Below, piece by piece: positions 23,520 through 33,849 of a stretch of 64,000 nucleotides of DNA. The stretch is taken from positions 85,226,501 to 85,290,500 of the forward strand of contig JAWZYU010000011.1 of the NCBI GenBank assembly GCA_038380435.1. The letters are read 5' to 3'. The notes below the pieces were generated by a model. It saw nothing but the letters and a program-made list of their open reading frames with translations, was not told the origin of the DNA and did not search any database. Position 1 is the first letter of the stretch; every line of letters begins with the position of its first letter. Position numbers and translations under genes: made by a program. Origin of the DNA: Ryuthela nishihirai (Eukaryota; Arthropoda; Arachnida; Araneae; Heptathelidae).

Positions 23520-24105
23520 ATCATCCTCTAGCAGCCATGGGCTACGGAGGTCCAACCAGACCGTGTAATTTAGTTCTCCAAGCATATCTGTCTTGAGCTA
23601 CATATGCTGCATCTGGTCACTGCACACCAATTCTAACAAGATCCTCCTTGACAATGTCTGCCCACCGCATCCTAGGTCTCCCCCTCCTTCTGAGGCCTTT
23701 AGGCACACTGTTCATAACCCTATCCGCTAATCTATAATCAACCATACGGGCAACATGGCTAAACCAACGGAGTCTCTCTCTGCACAATATGCTGCTTAAA
23801 GGAGGTTGCTGATTCCATTGCCTAACCTCTTAATTACTTACAAAGTTGAACTGCCTAACGCCCAAGATACTTCGTAAGCATCTAGTTTCCTGTTATCTTG
23901 TTTACAAAGTGTCCAAGATTCACTACCATAACTAACCCTAGAAAGAACCAAATTATCATACAGTTTAAATTTAGTCTTTAGGTGTATACGCCAATTTCTC
24001 CACACTCTCCAAAGATTGTTAAAAGTCCCTGCAGCAGTCCCCTTCCGTCTGTTAATCTCATGCCACACATCACCAGTATCTCTTATGTAACTCCCAAGAT
24101 AATTA

Positions 24106-24115
24106 AACTGAGACA
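24106..24115. repeat. Target-site duplication AACTGAGACA (left copy; right copy 24948-24957)
   Basis: AACTGAGACA flanks LINE D on both sides. It belongs to the RTE copy 4 sequence encoding the segment just before NYLGSY, which fixes the insertion boundaries. Confidence 0.85.
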
Positions 24116-24947
24116 AATGTAATTCTCTCCGATAGCAAATCAGCATTAATAACCTTACAAAATGCCAAAATCAAACCACCTACAGAAATACTGAATTTAC
24201 ATTAAACATTAATCTCTTCTGCTGCTCTGGTTCGTCAATCACAATACTTTGGGTCCCGGGTCACCGAGGCATTCCTCTCAATGAAGAAGCAGATAAAATT
24301 GCAAATCAGGCTCTTGACATTTCTTATGTTCATCCGGATTCGCCATATTATGCAGAAGATATATTAGGTATATGCAAACAATCTTACATTGACAATCATA
24401 GAGAAGAATGGGACTCCTCAGCTCTAAGTGATATATATCCACACATCTCTCGATTTTCAAAGCCTTTGGACATGGATATTTCCTCCAGGGCTATGGAGAC
24501 TCTTATCACTAGATTAAGACTGAATGTATCACCGTTACAAGATTTCTTGTTTCGATGTCGGCTTAGTAATTCCAATAAGTGTCCAGCATGTGGAGAGCGT
24601 GAAACAGTTTCACATTTCCTTCTATAATGCCAACGAAATGACAAAATTCGTTCTGCAATGATCAATTACTTCAGATCACATGGACTACACACGAATGCAC
24701 CTTATGTGATTTATGATATTTTTTCTTTATCTTCAAAGATTTTTTATCCTGAACTCGAACATTTCATTAGACTATCCCACAGATTTTAAACCCTACAAAC
24801 TTCTTCCTGAAAACTTTTGCTTTCTCAGAGGTAACGGAAATTATCTGATCTCCTAGAAGAACTCATTGCATGACTCTTGTTAAAAATTAGGATCAAAAGC
24901 CAAGATGCTAAATATCCCAAAAATCCATTTTCAACAACAACAACAAC
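24116..24947 (+). mobile_element. LINE D: 5'-truncated RNase H LINE nested in RTE copy 4
   Basis: Plus-strand 3' end of a LINE ORF2. The RNase H end reads SSITILWVPGHRGIPLNEEA followed by DKIAN (about 24233-24310). A C-terminal domain follows, with the finger CPACGERETVSHFLL and a final Cys (about 24580-24630). One stop interrupts it near 24626. The 3' UTR ends in (CAA)n at 24931-24950. The presence of RNase H plus the Cys-His finger indicates the I/R1/LOA-Jockey side of the LINE tree. Only 0.83 kb remains, typical of aborted target-primed reverse transcription. Confidence 0.8.
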
Positions 24948-26179
24948 AACTGAGACACTTGCTCAAGAGTGCAGCCATTCAAGCACCTGAAGCGCCATAT
25001 GCCTGACCAATTTTCATCACTTTAGTTTTCTCTCTGTTTATAACCAAACCTACGCTACTACCAATCCCATCAACAGCTCGAATGAAAGAGTTCATCTTAT
25101 CAACATCATTTGCCAAAAGGGCCAAATCATCAGCATAATCTAAATCAGAACTTTTCGCATCTTCAGACCATTTAAGGCTAAAATATTTTACTTGTAGTGA
25201 ATTTCGCATAACATAATCAATAACCATACTAAAGAGAAAAGAAGACAAAATGCACCCTTCTCGAACACTAGAAGCAATGTTAAATCAATTGCTACTAGCC
25301 TTACCAACTCTCACACACGATTCAGTGTTATTATAGAGAGCTTTCATTACGTTAACCAACTTGCCTGGTATTCCATACGATCTCACGATCAACCAGAAAT
25401 TATGATGATCAACAGAGTAGAAAGCCTTTTTGAAATCAACAAAGGTAGCAAACAAAGGTTTCTGAAACTCTGAACTTTTCTCATGAACTCTCTCATTTCT
25501 TCTTTTCTGCCTAAGTGAAAATATCTGATCCCCACATCCCCTACCACTTCTGAGTCACATTTCTCATCACGCAATTGACTGTCAACCAGATTCTTAATTC
25601 TATTAAGCACAATCATGCAAAGAACTTTACCTGGAACAGAGAGTAGGCTGATACCCCTAAAGTTATCACAAGAACTGTGATCACCTTTCTTGAAAATAGG
25701 GATAATAATGGCTCTGATAAAATCTTTAGGAACAATGCCTTTATCATAAAAGATATACAAAATTTCAGTCAACCATCTCAACATTCCCAGCTCCAAGCAT
25801 TTCCGTAGTAATTTCATCTACCCTTGGGGATTTATGTGGTTTAAATTTAAAAACAGCCAAAGTAACTTCAGACTGTGTTATATGGCCAACATTAAAGCCA
25901 GTAGTGCATCTATCATTACAAACAATGGGAGTATAGCTAACCACATAGTTTAGAACATTACTGAAATTCTCAGCCCACCTAGCCCTGACAGAATCCTCAC
26001 CTTCTATAACCTTACTTTGTTTATCCTTCAATTCCTATATATCTGTCCGTTTTTTATCATACAAAACATTAAGTATCTTGTCTAGCTCTCTTCTGTTTTG
26101 CTGTCTAACTGCTTCCTCAGCTTTGTCAGCCAAGCCATTAAAAAAGGGAAAATAATACACTTCCAAAACTCTTTCCCCC

Positions 26180-27290
26180 CCTACTTTTTCGCCCTCTAAG
26201 AGTAAAAATTAGAAGTAAGCATAATTGGAAATAATGCAAAAAATAACATTTCATTTTCACCTATACAAAAAGATATGAATTCTCAAAATGAGAAAATGAT
26301 CTTTTCCAGCCCCCTATGTTAAAGGACATATCGCTGCCAGCAGTAAACCCATTGATCATCACAATTTTAATTTTCTTGCACGAATAAATCATTTGCCATA
26401 TTCTCATAAACTTTTTTCATTTTCCAAATATTTTCGCGGTTACAGGGTATGGCGCCCTGGAAGATTTACGAAATGCGAACCCTACTATTTTTTTTTAATC
26501 CAACACATAAAATCTTAAATTTATCTCTAAACATGCAAATTAATTAAAAATTTTAATTTGAATTAGTGGATGTTGGGAAAAAGGCAAGTAGTGTTTTATT
26601 AAACAAATTATACAACATAAAAATATTTAATTGCACTTAATATTAAAATTTTTAAAATATTTAATTTTATTTAATTATACAACATGAAAATATTCGTCTT
26701 TTAATTCTTAAATTTAAAAAGTTGCATTTTCCACACCTTTTTCAGAAAAATTCGTAGATTATTGCTGTCAGTGGAACATCTTTTGAAAATCTACTACAAG
26801 AAGCTTTCAAATTTGCACTAATACATAATATTTGAAAAACTTGTTAAGAGCTCTGCCATGTCGATATTTAGTGATCTGTAAACATATATATTAAAACTAC
26901 CTTAGTATTTGAAAAATGCGAATTATAATATTTCATTAGTACCAATCGATCCAAAACACGGTTTTCTAATAATCACTTTCATTGTTTCCAATGGAAACGT
27001 CATGATGTGTACATTACAGCAACCAAATGTTAAATTTTCTATCATTAATATATCGTTGCAATATTCGTTTGAAATTTTGGAAATTTCAAATTTTCCCTCC
27101 TCTACAGTGCAGTTTTAGAGAGATACGGAGAGTCCATATCGTAATATTTCATCAATACCTATCAACATAAAAAAGAATTTTATGTTTATCTCTGTAAACA
27201 AAGTTCGATGTCTACAGACGGACAGACAAACGATAAGGCGAAACAATTATAGCTTTTCTTTGAAAACAAGATAAAAATGACCTAAATGCA
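26180..27290 (+). repeat. Unclassified dispersed repeat, copy 1
   Basis: This copy shares several blocks with 41455-41760, 47640-48730, 50720-50870, 52080-52660 and 62600-62830. The blocks include TTGAAAAATGCGAATTATAA, ATATTTCATTAGTACC, GTTGCAATATTCGTTTGAAA and a terminal ACAGACGGACAGACAAAC. All copies are in the same orientation. I see no ORF longer than chance, no tRNA-like head and no clear terminal repeats. Confidence 0.6.
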
Positions 27291-27527
27291 CAGAGAGTTT
27301 CATTAATTAAAAGCGATGCGAAAATCATATTTTCTACAATAACAAAATTAATTGTATACAGGTCAGGACTCAGAAAAAATCGAGAGGCAAGAAAGGCAAA
27401 CGAATCGGACAAATGTTAAAGGAGGGGGGATAGGTAAGAGACTACATTTTCAATGAAATATAGCATTTCCCTCTCCCTTTTACAGGTCTTTAAAAAATGT
27501 CTTGAAAAATGCATAATATATATTTTA

Positions 27528-27851
27528 CTGTCAAGGAAAGTATCACTCTTAGTTTAACGTCGATACTAAACTAAGAGAGATTCTTTCCTTGACAGTTGAA
27601 CAGAAACGTCGATATCAAACTAAGAGAGATTCTTTCCTTGACAGTTGAACAGAAACGTCGATATCAAACTAAGAGAGATTCCTTCCTTGACAGTTGAACA
27701 GAAACGTCGATATCAAACTAAGAGAGATTCCTTCCTTGACAGTTGAACAGAAACGTCGATATCAAACTAAGAGAGATTCCTTCCTTGACAGTTGAACAGA
27801 AACGTCGATATTAAACTAAGAGAGATTCTTTCCTTGACAGTTGAACAGAAA
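27528..27851. repeat. 49-bp tandem array with an inverted first unit
   Basis: Six units of exactly 49 bp begin CGTCGATAT(A)CAAACTAAG at 27558, 27607, 27656, 27705, 27754 and 27803. The array ends at 27852 with a truncated CGTCGAG. The 30 bp before it (27528-27557) are the reverse complement of the CTAAGAGAGATTCTTTCCTTGACAG part of the unit, so the array opens with a palindrome. Confidence 0.95.
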
Positions 27852-27982
27852 CGTCGAGAAATTTCTTCAGTTTATAAATAAGTTTAATAATGATTTACCT
27901 CTGTTACCCTTATTAGCATTCTGAAAGGGGGAGGACATGGCCCTTTGCCTCCTATATTTGGTTCAGGTTCTCTATATATATG

Positions 27983-28399
27983 CACTATGTTAGAAAAAAA
28001 GTCCGGACACTTTCAAAGCTCCCTAACTTTGAATATTGTTAAAAATTGACACTGTCACATTGCCTCCCAGTTGATGAAATCTTAAAAAATCGTCAATACA
28101 AACTTCAGATATTTAATTTATGTTAATGAACAAATTGTTACAAGAGTTGTGTTTTATACATTGAAGGATTTTTTCACAAGTGTCAAAAGTTGAAGATAAA
28201 TGCTTCAGCTTCCATTCATTCTTTAAATATTAAACGAATATTATGGGAAATATATTTATAGAGATTTGAGTGGCATATACAATTTATCGCCAATAAAAAT
28301 GTTTTGCGTAAAAGATTTATTATCAATGTTAGGGAGCTTTGAAAATGTCTTTCCATTCACATAACATGAAAGTGTCCGGACATTTTTTTCAACATAGTG
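27983..28399. mobile_element. Mariner/Tc1-like MITE, 417 bp
   Basis: The left end CACTATGTTAGAAAAAAAGT and the right end (complement CACTATGTTGAAAAAAATGT) both continue with CCGGACACTTTCA. A second inverted block AGCTCCCTAAC lies at about 28016-28026 (AGCTCCCTAAC) and 28328-28338 (GTTAGGGAGCT). The right flank begins TA; the left flank is TATG, so the TA duplication is imperfect. No coding capacity. Class assigned from the terminal sequence style. Confidence 0.75.
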
Positions 28400-29363
28400 T
28401 ATACCCACTTGAAATGGGAATTTTGTTTCGTATTTGTTCGTAATCCATACTTCAGAGAATTTTCCTATTTCTCTCTTTGTTCAAGAAATTCTCCTCAACT
28501 ATAAGTGGCAGGATCTCCAAATTCAGTTTACAACTTTTTCGTGTCATAACTTAACAAAGCGTAAGGGTTTAACGCTACCAAATTTCTCTTTCACCTAAGG
28601 GCAAAAAACTGGATGAGAAATGCGTAAATGATTGGGAAGCGTAAATGTTATATCTGAAATGATATGAAGAGTATAATCGGATACCTCAAATGAAGTTCCT
28701 CCTTTCTGCCACTCCCCAAAAGGGTGAGTCAATTTCATGGCAATTAATCGTAACGATTTGAATGTGAAATGATAGCTTGGGACGCTGAGAGTGCCACTAC
28801 TCTATAATTAAGAGTGTTTAATCTTAATGAATTAAGGATCTAAACAAGACCGAGCAGATCTGCTAGTCATTTATAAACTTGAATCATAATCAGATAAGTT
28901 GAAAGAATAATTTTATCACTCTACCTGTTTAACAAATAATAATAAGGTTTACAAATTGTGACAATGCAATATTATCTACTGCAGATAAGCTTTTAACTTT
29001 ACTCGTCTTCCGTAATTCTAAATAAGTCATTTGTATTACTTTGTAATATACTTGTATTACTTATTAGAATACACTATGATATTATAATATCCCATAAAAA
29101 CAACACAGAATCTCTTTTCTGTGCTGCTATGCATAGTGCTCATAGTTTCCTATAGACAACTGATTCCCATACATCGTGGGACAGGGATTGGCTTGTCAAT
29201 AGGACGCCAGCTCGCAAATCTGCAGGTTCCAGGTTCGAGTTGTGCATCTCCATAACTCTTTTAGAAAGTAAAGTTTATTTAGAATAATATCTTTAGATAA
29301 AACTTAAATGCGATTGTTTGAATTTGTATGTTAATGAATAAAATAGAGATTATCAACTATTGT
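28400..29363. other. Intron sequence with a possible tRNA-like relic
   Basis: Mostly unremarkable AT-rich DNA. At 29180-29262 a stretch contains CCAGCTCGCAAATCTGCAGG then GGTTCCAGGTTCGAGT. This looks like the anticodon and T-arm half of a tRNA-derived SINE head, but box A is not convincing. Confidence 0.35.
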
Positions 29364-29368
29364 GTTAC
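29364..29368. repeat. Target-site duplication GTTAC (left; right copy 33489-33493)
   Basis: GTTAC occurs directly before the left LTR and directly after the right LTR. It is a 5-bp duplication, as made by Gypsy- and BEL-type integrases. Confidence 0.9.
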
Positions 29369-30009
29369 TGTGATGTTGCCTCTTCGTTTGTTTGTCTATT
29401 GGGACCACTTAGGAATGTCCCCTCGGTTCGATCGCAATACGCGACAGGTGAAAGAGTTTTTCGGAACAAAAATCAACGGTTTTATCACAATTGCAGAGCC
29501 TCAATACTGAGGCTCCTCCCCAACAAATTGGTTCAACTTCAGACTTTACTTTAAAATAATAATTATTTATTGAACCTTCCAAACATGCTTCATAGAACAA
29601 GGACATATGCTCAATTACATAGCATTACAACAACACCAACTTACTATGCCTGTTCAGCTGTGTTCACAGAGCCCAATGCCGTTATTACCAGTCGGCATTT
29701 CCCAGCTTTACCATTTCACGTCTTTACTCTTTCGTCCTACGACTGGCTCTGTCTCCCCCTCGCTGTTGCCAACCCTTTCTCTTTCTCTCTCCACCTGACC
29801 ATCTGGGAAGTCCCTTAGCCTCCGGGTTGCTTGTCAGTGGACGCGAGGGTTTTGGGTGACCTCCGTCCCCCCGGGCACTGCTACTTCAATTAACTTTCCA
29901 GATGCCGGGACAGAGGGCCTCCCACGTAGCATATGCCTATTTTGGTGAAATCCATCATGATATACAAAACATGAACAAAAAAATATCTAAAAAGGCCTCT
30001 AGCCTGACA
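29369..30009 (-). repeat. 3' LTR (641 bp)
   Basis: It ends TGTGATGTTGCC...CCTGACA on the plus strand. Compared with the other LTR I count about 17 single-base differences or one-base indels, for example GGGACC against GGACC near 29396. Confidence 0.9.
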
Positions 30010-30020
30010 CCTCCCTGCCT
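30010..30020 (-). promoter_or_regulatory. Polypurine tract of the LTR element
   Basis: Read on the minus strand, GAGGCAGGGAGG directly abuts the 3' LTR. This is the expected position for the plus-strand primer of reverse transcription. Confidence 0.65.
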
Positions 30021-30487
30021 CGAAGTCAGCAGTAGTTCTGTTAACTGCTGACTAAAAAGTCAAGTTGAATGCTGAAAATCAGAGTTCATTTTCGCGTTAA
30101 TCTTAGAGTTCAATGCCATAAAATTCAGAGTTCTAAGTCGCTTTATGAATTCTATAAATTCTCTGCGAATTGGCACATCTTTTACACATCTATGTACACT
30201 ACACTTAAATATAAAAGAACTTCTAGGTATATCCCGGTGCACTGAGTCTAAATATTCTTTTTGTTTCAAACAAAAAAAACAAACCTGGTGACTGAAGTAG
30301 TTGTCCAAGAGTAAACAGTTTATAAATTAATTCTCTCACTAATAACTGTCTTTGACGAAGGTATGCCGTACTGGCGGTGTTCATTCATTCACAGGTGACA
30401 TCCCATGTAAAAGGCTATGCACACCTTCGTGACTACCTAGATATCACCCTCCCGTACGTACCCTCTGACTCTACAGGCTGAAAGTCG

Positions 30488-32441
30488 TCAACATTGGCGT
30501 TGGCCTGACCCATTGTTACCACCAATTGCCATGTTCGCCCCCTCCCCTGCATAATTTTGATCACCGTAGACATCGAGTCTGACAGATTGCTGCACATGTT
30601 TGGGCTGGGAGATAGGACGGCGTTGATTGGACGGTCTCCATGGAGCATACATTTCCCTTTTTCTAACTGGAATTTCTCTACCTCTTTCATAGCAGCTTCC
30701 TGTATTGGCCCACGGCTCGTGGATTTTCCTCCTGGGGTTACCAGTTACAGGCCTTCTCTTCATCTTTCTAATTAGCTTACTATAAGCTTCCACACTCAGA
30801 AGTACCTCCTTCCGCAGATTTGCTACTACTGCGCATAGCACTTTAATTTCTCCGCCACTCCCAGTGCTATTGTCTGTACCATCAGTCAAACTTATAGGCT
30901 GCTCTTTTACCTCTGCCCTTTTGGCATCACCAAACGGTCCATGCAACAACAGATGGTCTTTTACTGGGTGTTTTTCTTCGTTCAGCATCCCCTTTCTGAT
31001 AACTGTCAGGTCTGCCCCCGAATCCACGACTGCTCTAGCTGTCTTGTCGCCACATCTGATTCGAACCTCTTCATAATCTACTGGGATACGTATCTCTCCC
31101 TGTCCCATTACTCGACTGCTTGGACTTGGCTTTGAATGTGTCGTAACCCTTCCTATCGTTGCCTCACAAACCTCTTCAGAATTCTGATCCAAGGTGCTAA
31201 CTTGGTATACCCGAGTTCGGCTCTCACGGTCTCCAGTTCTCAGTGGGCAATCTTTCTTCAAATGTTCGTCAGATGTACATTTATGGCACCTCCTTACCTT
31301 TGGGACATTTCTATATTCAGCTAAATTAACTGCCGGTTGATACCTTCTGCTCGAATAATTTCTCTCTGAGTCTATCCTCTGCTGGGGAGAAACAACACAT
31401 TCTGCATATTGTCTACTCCTTAACTCTTTAAAAGTTTGGATTTCTTCCGTTCCGTTTACACTGGCTAGATGGATTTCTGCCCACGTTGCTATTTCGTCTG
31501 CTTTTGCCCATGACTCCGCCTCTTCCTGTACTACGTAAGCATGAGTGTCTTGAGGAAGGCTATCATGTAACTTATCTGACACTATCAGGTCCATAAGCTC
31601 CTCAAATTTTGTCACCTTCCTACTGCGGACGTAGTAATCCCAGCTACTTTTGAGTCTCGAGGCTAACTGATTATATGACTCATTCGGTTCTTTCGTGATA
31701 GTTTCAAACTTTCTCTTGTACGCAGAGGGAGTGAGCTTAAACTCTATTAATACGGCCTCTTTAACTTTCTTATAATTAACAAAATCCTCTGCACTTAATT
31801 TTCGAAAAAACGTGATTTGCATATTTGCCGTCTAAAAAAGAAATGATGACTTTGCCTTGAAACTCCTCTGGTACTTCATATATCTTAAATCCCCTTTCCG
31901 CTGTCTCAAAGAGATTTATCACCTCTTCTGTGTTTTTAGGGCTTCCAGCTAACATATTACCCAATAATTTTATATAATTAGCCAGCCGCGCATCTGCTGA
32001 ATTACTAGAAACTGCCACCGTTCGCACATCACCCCTCTCGTCGTTTGCATTCCTCATTTGCAGTTCCAGCATTCTATACTCATGCTCTCTCTCCTTTTCC
32101 CTTTCTGCCGCATCTCTCTCCTTTTCCCTTTCCTCCGCCTCTCTCTCTTCCCTTCTCAGTTGCATCTCTAATCTCATCCTCTCTAATTCAAAATCATATC
32201 CAATCCTTTCTTTAGCTCTCTGCTTTCTGGTCCCGCTCCGCAGCATATCCGTATCGTTGTCATTGCCATAATCCCTCAACCCTCTCATGTGTTCCACAGC
32301 ATCCGACTCTCTGTCTATTGTCACCTCCTCGCTTCCCCGTTCATTCCCTGAAGCACCACCTTGCGCGCTATCCCTTTCTATGTCTGTGTAGCCTCGCCTT
32401 AACTCATCCCTTTCCCTATAGCGACCACTCCTAAGCTCCAT
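30488..32441 (-). pseudogene. Gag-protease of the LTR element (single frameshift)
   Basis: Two overlapping minus-strand frames. The first (32441-31776) encodes about 221 residues: a charged N-terminus, a long Glu/Arg-rich coiled coil (about residues 85-135), and the start of a capsid-like domain. The second (31822-30488, 444 residues) continues the capsid. It has a CCHC knuckle CHKCTSDEHLKKDC at residues 179-192 and an aspartic protease active site DSGAD at 267-271. A Pro/Arg-rich tail ends at the stop near 30488. The frames meet at an A6 run (31805-31810 on the plus strand). One base too many there accounts for the shift. Whether this is an inactivating slip or a ribosomal frameshift site is not decided by sequence alone. 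No RT follows the protease. Confidence 0.85.
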
Positions 32442-32559
32442 TTTAGCTCGTACAGGCCTCTGCCGTATCTAACCCCTAGAGTAATCTATAAAGTCACCCC
32501 TAGAGTAAGAGGATACTTACCTCCGATGTGACGACAGGAACGAACCGCCTCGTCAGTCT

Positions 32560-32808
32560 GCCACCTGAAGCACACAGTCGGAACACTCTTGGCAGTATCA
32601 GCCTTGCGTTGGTCAGCTCCCAGTGGATGTTGAACTTTTCCGTCACCTTCACAGCTTTTTCCACAGTTCGAACGTGATGCACGATTCTTCAGGTACCTTC
32701 ACAGCTATTCTATCGCCTGAAACACACCGCAGGACACTCTTGGCAGTATCAGCCTTGTTCTGGTCAGCTCACAATGGATGTCGGAACTCTTCCGTCACCT
32801 TCGCAGCT
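32560..32808 (-). repeat. Duplicated segment in the LTR element leader
   Basis: A block of about 92 bp containing ACTCTTGGCAGTATCAGCCT and TTCCGTCACCTTC occurs at about 32560-32655 and again at 32717-32808, a spacing of roughly 155 bp. It lies between the 5' LTR and the gag start, in the likely RNA packaging leader. Confidence 0.8.
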
Positions 32809-32826
32809 TTCTTTCACCTCTGTTGC

Positions 32827-32845
32827 ATACTGGCGGCTGTGCCAC
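32827..32845 (-). promoter_or_regulatory. Candidate primer-binding site
   Basis: On the minus strand, three bases after the 5' LTR, the sequence TGGCACAGCCGCCAG begins with the TGG expected to pair with a tRNA CCA end. I cannot name the tRNA. Confidence 0.45.
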
Positions 32846-32847
32846 TT

Positions 32848-33488
32848 TGTGAAGTTGCTTCTTCGTTTGTTTGTCTATTGGACCACTTAGGAATGTCCCC
32901 TCGGTTCGATCACAATACGCGACGGGTGAAAGAGTTTTTCGGAACAAAAATCAACGGTTTTATCACAATTGCAGAGCCTCAATACTGAGGCTCCTCCCCA
33001 ATAAATTGGTTCAACTTCAGACTTTGCTTAAAAATAACAATTATTTATTGAACCTTCCAAACATGCTTCATAGAACAAGGACATATGCTCAATTACATAG
33101 CATTACAACAACACCAACTTACTATGCCTGTTCAGCTGTGTTCACAGAGCCCAATGCCGTTATTACCAGTCGGCATTTCCCAGCTTTACCATTTCACGTC
33201 TTTACTCTTTCGTCCTACGACTGGCTCTGTCTCCCCCTCGCTGTTGCCAACCCTTTCTCTTTCTCTCTCCGCCTGACCATCTGGGAAGTCCCTTAGCCTC
33301 CGGGTTGCTTGTCAGCGGACGCGAGCGTTTTGGGTGACCTCCGTCCCCCCGGGCACTGCTACTTCAATTAACTTTCCAGATGCCGGGACAGAGGGCCTCC
33401 CATGTAGCATATTCCTATTTTGGTGAAATCCAACATAATATACAAAACATGAACCAAAAAAATATCTAAAAAGGCCTCTAGCCTGACA
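32848..33488 (-). repeat. 5' LTR (641 bp)
   Basis: Matches the 3' LTR over its full length, with canonical TG...CA ends and GTTAC outside. It carries the promoter of the element by family analogy. I could not pick a reliable TATA box. Confidence 0.9.
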
Positions 33489-33627
33489 GTTACCTTTTCA
33501 ATTTCAATGAAAATAGTTCTAAAATTACTTTATTAAAAAGTTTTTAAAATTAATATTTGAATAAATGAAAATCTGAATAAGATAATTGAAGTTTTTCCCT
33601 AAAGTTCAAGTGCCCCTCACAGATCTT

Positions 33628-33690
33628 GATTATGGCGTATAAATTGACAGGCTGCTGTCAGCCCTCTGTGGCAAGAAGCTGCTTGAGGGG
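33628..33690 (+). repeat. SINE family 1, 3' fragment
   Basis: TATGGCGTATAAATTGACAG through GCTGCTTGAGGGG matches the body and 3' end of the SINEs at 5589 and 35766. The tRNA-related head is absent. Confidence 0.75.
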
Positions 33691-33849
33691 ATGTTCAGAG
33701 CTTAAAAGATTTGGAAAAAGCAGGCTAAAATACTTTTGTCTGTCCTAAATCTAAATAATTTCTTTTTTCATAAAGGTTTTCATCTGAAATTGCTGAGAAA
33801 GGTGAGGAGATAAGGAATTGTATTTTGATGACTTAATTGATTGCTAATG

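Larger units (their letters stand above)
23520..26150 (-). mobile_element. RTE-like LINE copy 4 (RT and 3' end), interrupted by LINE D
   Basis: Minus-strand element from about 26150 to its 3' end at 23520. The linker is at 25765-26031. RT fingers with IIIPIFKKGD and NFRGISLLSVPGKVL lie at about 25560-25720. The intact catalytic box LDYADDLALLAND has its YADD at 25126-25137. The GLVINREKTKVMKIG segment is followed by the C-terminal NYLGSY and YGSESWTLCKQDNRKLDAYE (23838-24146). The 3' end is GACCTCCGTAGCCCATGGCT plus a short GATGATG tail. Frameshifts occur, notably after motif A. LINE D is inserted at 24116-24947 with an AACTGAGACA duplication. Confidence 0.8.
29369..33488 (-). mobile_element. 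LTR retroelement, 4,120 bp, gag-protease only
   Basis: Complete element with two 641-bp LTRs (29369-30009 and 32848-33488) of about 97% identity by eye, TG...CA ends and a GTTAC duplication. It is transcribed on the minus strand: 5' LTR, leader, gag with a CCHC knuckle and an aspartic protease, then about 480 bp of non-coding sequence before the 3' LTR. The 2.84-kb interior has no reverse transcriptase, RNase H or integrase. It is therefore non-autonomous and must have been mobilised by a relative. The near-identical LTRs mean a recent insertion. A Gypsy-type origin is likely but cannot be fixed without pol. Confidence 0.9.

Noticed and set aside
27558..27851. CRISPR-like array
   Set aside because: Units are directly contiguous 49-bp repeats with no unique spacers, and the context is eukaryotic.
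29570..29818. Open frames inside the LTRs (also 33085-33296)
   Set aside because: They are in LTR sequence opposite to the element's direction and have no protein motif.
30557..31324. Plus-strand open frames across 30.5-31.3 kb
   Set aside because: They are antisense shadows of the minus-strand gag-protease frame.
32623..32988. 121-codon plus-strand frame across the leader and 5' LTR
   Set aside because: It runs through non-coding leader and LTR sequence on the antisense strand; composition is chance-like.
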